From a bacterium (GTDB lineage Bacteria > Patescibacteriota > JAUYIX01), in assembly GCA_030688115.1 (NCBI GenBank), contig JAUYIX010000095.1, forward strand, positions 1 to 6,040: a stretch of 6,040 nt of DNA, given 5' to 3'. The position numbers and the translations under genes are program-made. The notes under the pieces were generated by a model. The model ran no database searches and was not told the DNA's origin. It worked only from the letters and a program-made list of their open reading frames with translations. Positions 4,967 to 6,040 of the stretch are shown here, piece by piece; the stretch's first letter is position 1; each line of letters opens with the position of its first letter.

Positions 4967-5305
4967 CTAAAACAGGTCAAGAATCTCTTGCACTACCGCA
5001 TCTGTCACGTCACTGACGCTACCCACCGCTACAACAGCGGCAATGGTCGAGGTATGCGCATCGATGTATGTCGGAGTCTGTTCTGGCACCACATTGGTCT
5101 GCACCAATAACAGTGGAGAACTCGCATGCGCTGCTGCGGTACCCGCTAGTAAAGCGCTAAAAACACCGGATGCGCTTGAGCCGGCCGCTTGCACTGCGCC
5201 GAGGATTGCCGGCATTGATCCATTTGCAATATAAATGGCAGTCGGGGTCTTTAAGTAAATCATTAAAGCTGTTGGAGATACTATTAAAAGACCGCCCGAG
5301 AGCAC
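4967..5305 (-). CDS. Putative cell-wall-binding repeat 2-like protein
   Basis: This 112-residue ORF resembles a single cell-wall-binding repeat 2 (PF04122) unit. The matching elements come in family order. TAIYIANG (residues 22-29) matches the VYIATG strand. FSALLAGTAAAHASSPLLLV (49-68) matches the FPDALAAGPAAAKxGAPLLLT core. VVPEQTPTYIDAH matches the LPxxTxxYLxxH linker, and VAVGSVSDVTDAVVQEI (92-108) matches the VGGTGAVSDAVxxQL end. About 19 extra residues separate the first two elements. Such repeats normally come in threes on secreted, wall-anchored proteins. Here there is one, with no obvious signal peptide. The GTG start at 5305 directly follows an in-frame TGA and has no Shine-Dalgarno; ATG 5263 is an alternative. 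It may be the surviving end of a larger gene. The family call rests on pattern recognition only. Confidence 0.5.
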   Translation of the reverse strand: MLSGGLLIVSPTALMIYLKTPTAIYIANGSMPAILGAVQAAGSSASGVFSALLAGTAAAHASSPLLLVQTNVVPEQTPTYIDAHTSTIAAVVAVGSVSDVTDAVVQEILDLF

Positions 5306-5340
5306 TCAAAGTCGCCCGGTACAAAGCAAAACAAGCTGCG

Positions 5341-5706
5341 CTAAGGTAGTTTTTTATTGAGAATTACACGGCTCTGATATGCATTTTCGAGTTCGTCCCC
5401 ATAATAAATTTGATAGCCTTTTCTTTTTTGTGTTAATACCGTCAATGCAGCAAAGGGTGTGCACTTTTCACCAGGCGGAACCACTTCCGTACAGTCCTGA
5501 ATATCATTCTCACGCACCGAGGCTACCCATCTGACGATAATCGGCTCACCATCGCCACCGCATGTGCTGTTATCCATTGTGGCTAAAATGCTCGTAACCG
5601 TCTCGTCTGCATAGGTTACGGAGTTGCAGTTGTTTGCTCCGCTAGAAATCGTCACTTCTGTCGCAGGGCTCCACGAGGACTGGAGTGTACCCCATATACT
5701 AGACAC
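5341..5706 (-). CDS. Hypothetical Cys-containing protein, possibly a gene remnant
   Basis: I do not recognise this 121-residue ORF. The product is Thr/Ser/Asn-rich with four cysteines (NNC, STC, QDC, EKC) and a basic end (VILNKKLP), suggestive of an exported, disulfide-bonded domain. There is no signal peptide. The only start is GTG 5706 without a Shine-Dalgarno. The frame stays open upstream to a TAG near 5839 (GCVDELFRESVSSIWGTL continues across the GTG) with no ATG, GTG or TTG codon before it. It could thus be a 5'-truncated remnant. It lies 35 bp upstream of the wall-binding-repeat ORF on the same strand, in a different frame. The two may form a small operon or be pieces of one broken surface-protein gene. 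A TTGACA on the - strand (5768-5763) could be a -35 but lacks a good -10. Confidence 0.45.
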   Translation of the reverse strand: MSSIWGTLQSSWSPATEVTISSGANNCNSVTYADETVTSILATMDNSTCGGDGEPIIVRWVASVRENDIQDCTEVVPPGEKCTPFAALTVLTQKRKGYQIYYGDELENAYQSRVILNKKLP

Positions 5707-5791
5707 GGATTCTCGGAATAACTCATCAACACAACCACTATGGGCAAGTAGCGGCCAATGCCTGTCAACGTGGAATGATTTTTTAGGGAAG

Positions 5792-5828
5792 AAAAACCGG
5801 GGGACAGAGTTGAATACTGTTCCCCCGG
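5792..5828 (-). terminator. Rho-independent terminator of the right-edge gene
   Basis: Read on the - strand, CCGGGGGA (5828-5821) pairs with TCCCCCGG (5804-5797). CAG/CTG extends the stem past a one-base bulge around a 9-nt loop, and TTTTT (5796-5792) follows. The hairpin ends the leftward gene that stops at 5857. Confidence 0.9.
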
Positions 5829-5833
5829 GTGAA

Positions 5834-5848
5834 GCGAGCTATGCTCGC
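5834..5848. other. Small hairpin between stop codon and terminator
   Basis: GCGAGC and GCTCGC form a perfect 6-bp stem with a 3-nt loop (tat). It sits between the tandem stop codons of the leftward gene and its terminator. It has no T-run of its own on either strand. Confidence 0.5.
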
Positions 5849-5856
5849 GATTACGA

Positions 5857-6040
5857 TTACTCTACGGGTCCCAGCGAAGGGACCCAGCGACGGTGACCGA
5901 CGTCGTTCGCGCCCCATCCGAAGATGGTGTGCGGGCGATCGTTGAGGTCGAACCCGATACCTGGCATCAGTGTCCCCTGCGGGATGCTGATGACCAGCTC
6001 GGGCGAAGACCCGCCATCCATATTCTGCCACACTCCACCG
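5857..6040 (-). CDS. C-terminal 60 codons of an unidentified gene, cut by the window edge
   Basis: The - strand frame beginning at 6039 is open from the window edge to TAA at 5859-5857, with a second in-frame TAA at 5853-5851. It has no start codon context here because the gene enters from the right. The 60 visible residues are Gly/Pro/Trp-rich and protein-like: GGVWQNMDGGSSPELVISIP, then GTLMPGIGFDLNDRPHTIFG, WGANDVGHRRW and the end VPSLGPVE. I cannot name the family. The NMDGGSS piece faintly recalls the NLDGGGS loop of phosphodiester glycosidases (NAGPA-like), but what follows does not. The coding call is supported by the tandem stops and the strong terminator 29 nt downstream. The overlapping frame ending at 5783 (Arg-rich, reading through this terminator) is rejected in its favour. 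Confidence 0.75.
   Translation of the reverse strand, partial: GGVWQNMDGGSSPELVISIPQGTLMPGIGFDLNDRPHTIFGWGANDVGHRRWVPSLGPVE

Noticed and set aside
5783..6031. Arg/His-rich - strand ORF of 82 codons at the right edge
   Set aside because: It runs through a strong terminator and overlaps a better frame with protein-like composition and tandem stops.

Overview
The window joins a conserved bacterial housekeeping block (about 1-3354) to an accessory block (about 3355-6040). The housekeeping genes identify a bacterium: a bacterial-type arginyl-tRNA synthetase, SmpB and one-piece tmRNA, all readable with the standard code. Most initiation regions lack a strong Shine-Dalgarno sequence. A small-genome lineage such as Patescibacteria/CPR would fit, but that is a weak inference; nothing here fixes the taxon.

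Layout from left to right. A small two-helix DUF4190 membrane protein (169-492, +) is followed by a bidirectional terminator (532-560) shared with the convergent argS (573-2348, -). argS and smpB (2380-2826, +) diverge from a 31-bp gap with a near-symmetric -10 region, and smpB looks leaderless or nearly so. Behind smpB come a 20-bp tandem repeat, a TTGACA box, a 5'-leader hairpin and the tmRNA gene ssrA (2961-3354, +). ssrA is absent from any protein-ORF view but is supported by base pairing along its whole length. SmpB and tmRNA form the trans-translation system for rescuing stalled ribosomes, so they are a functional pair as well as neighbours.

The accessory block starts right after the tmRNA CCA end. 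It has a 228-bp control region (TTGACAA repeats, a perfect 17-bp palindrome and the best Shine-Dalgarno of the window). This leads into a 411-residue protein with about six helix-turn-helix units and a Cys4 zinc-knuckle-like motif (3583-4818, +), closed by a strong terminator (4855-4902). I could not match this protein as a whole to a named family, and it is the best candidate for something undescribed. The last part reads leftward: the C-terminal end of a gene entering from the right edge (5857-6040, -), a strong terminator (5792-5828, -), a cysteine-containing orphan ORF with an unconvincing start (5341-5706, -), and a small ORF resembling one cell-wall-binding repeat 2 domain (4967-5305, -). 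These last two may be surface-protein genes or remnants of one.

No integrase, transposase, CRISPR array or tRNA gene is visible. The tmRNA 3' end is a common integration site, but no duplicated attachment sequence was found in the window.
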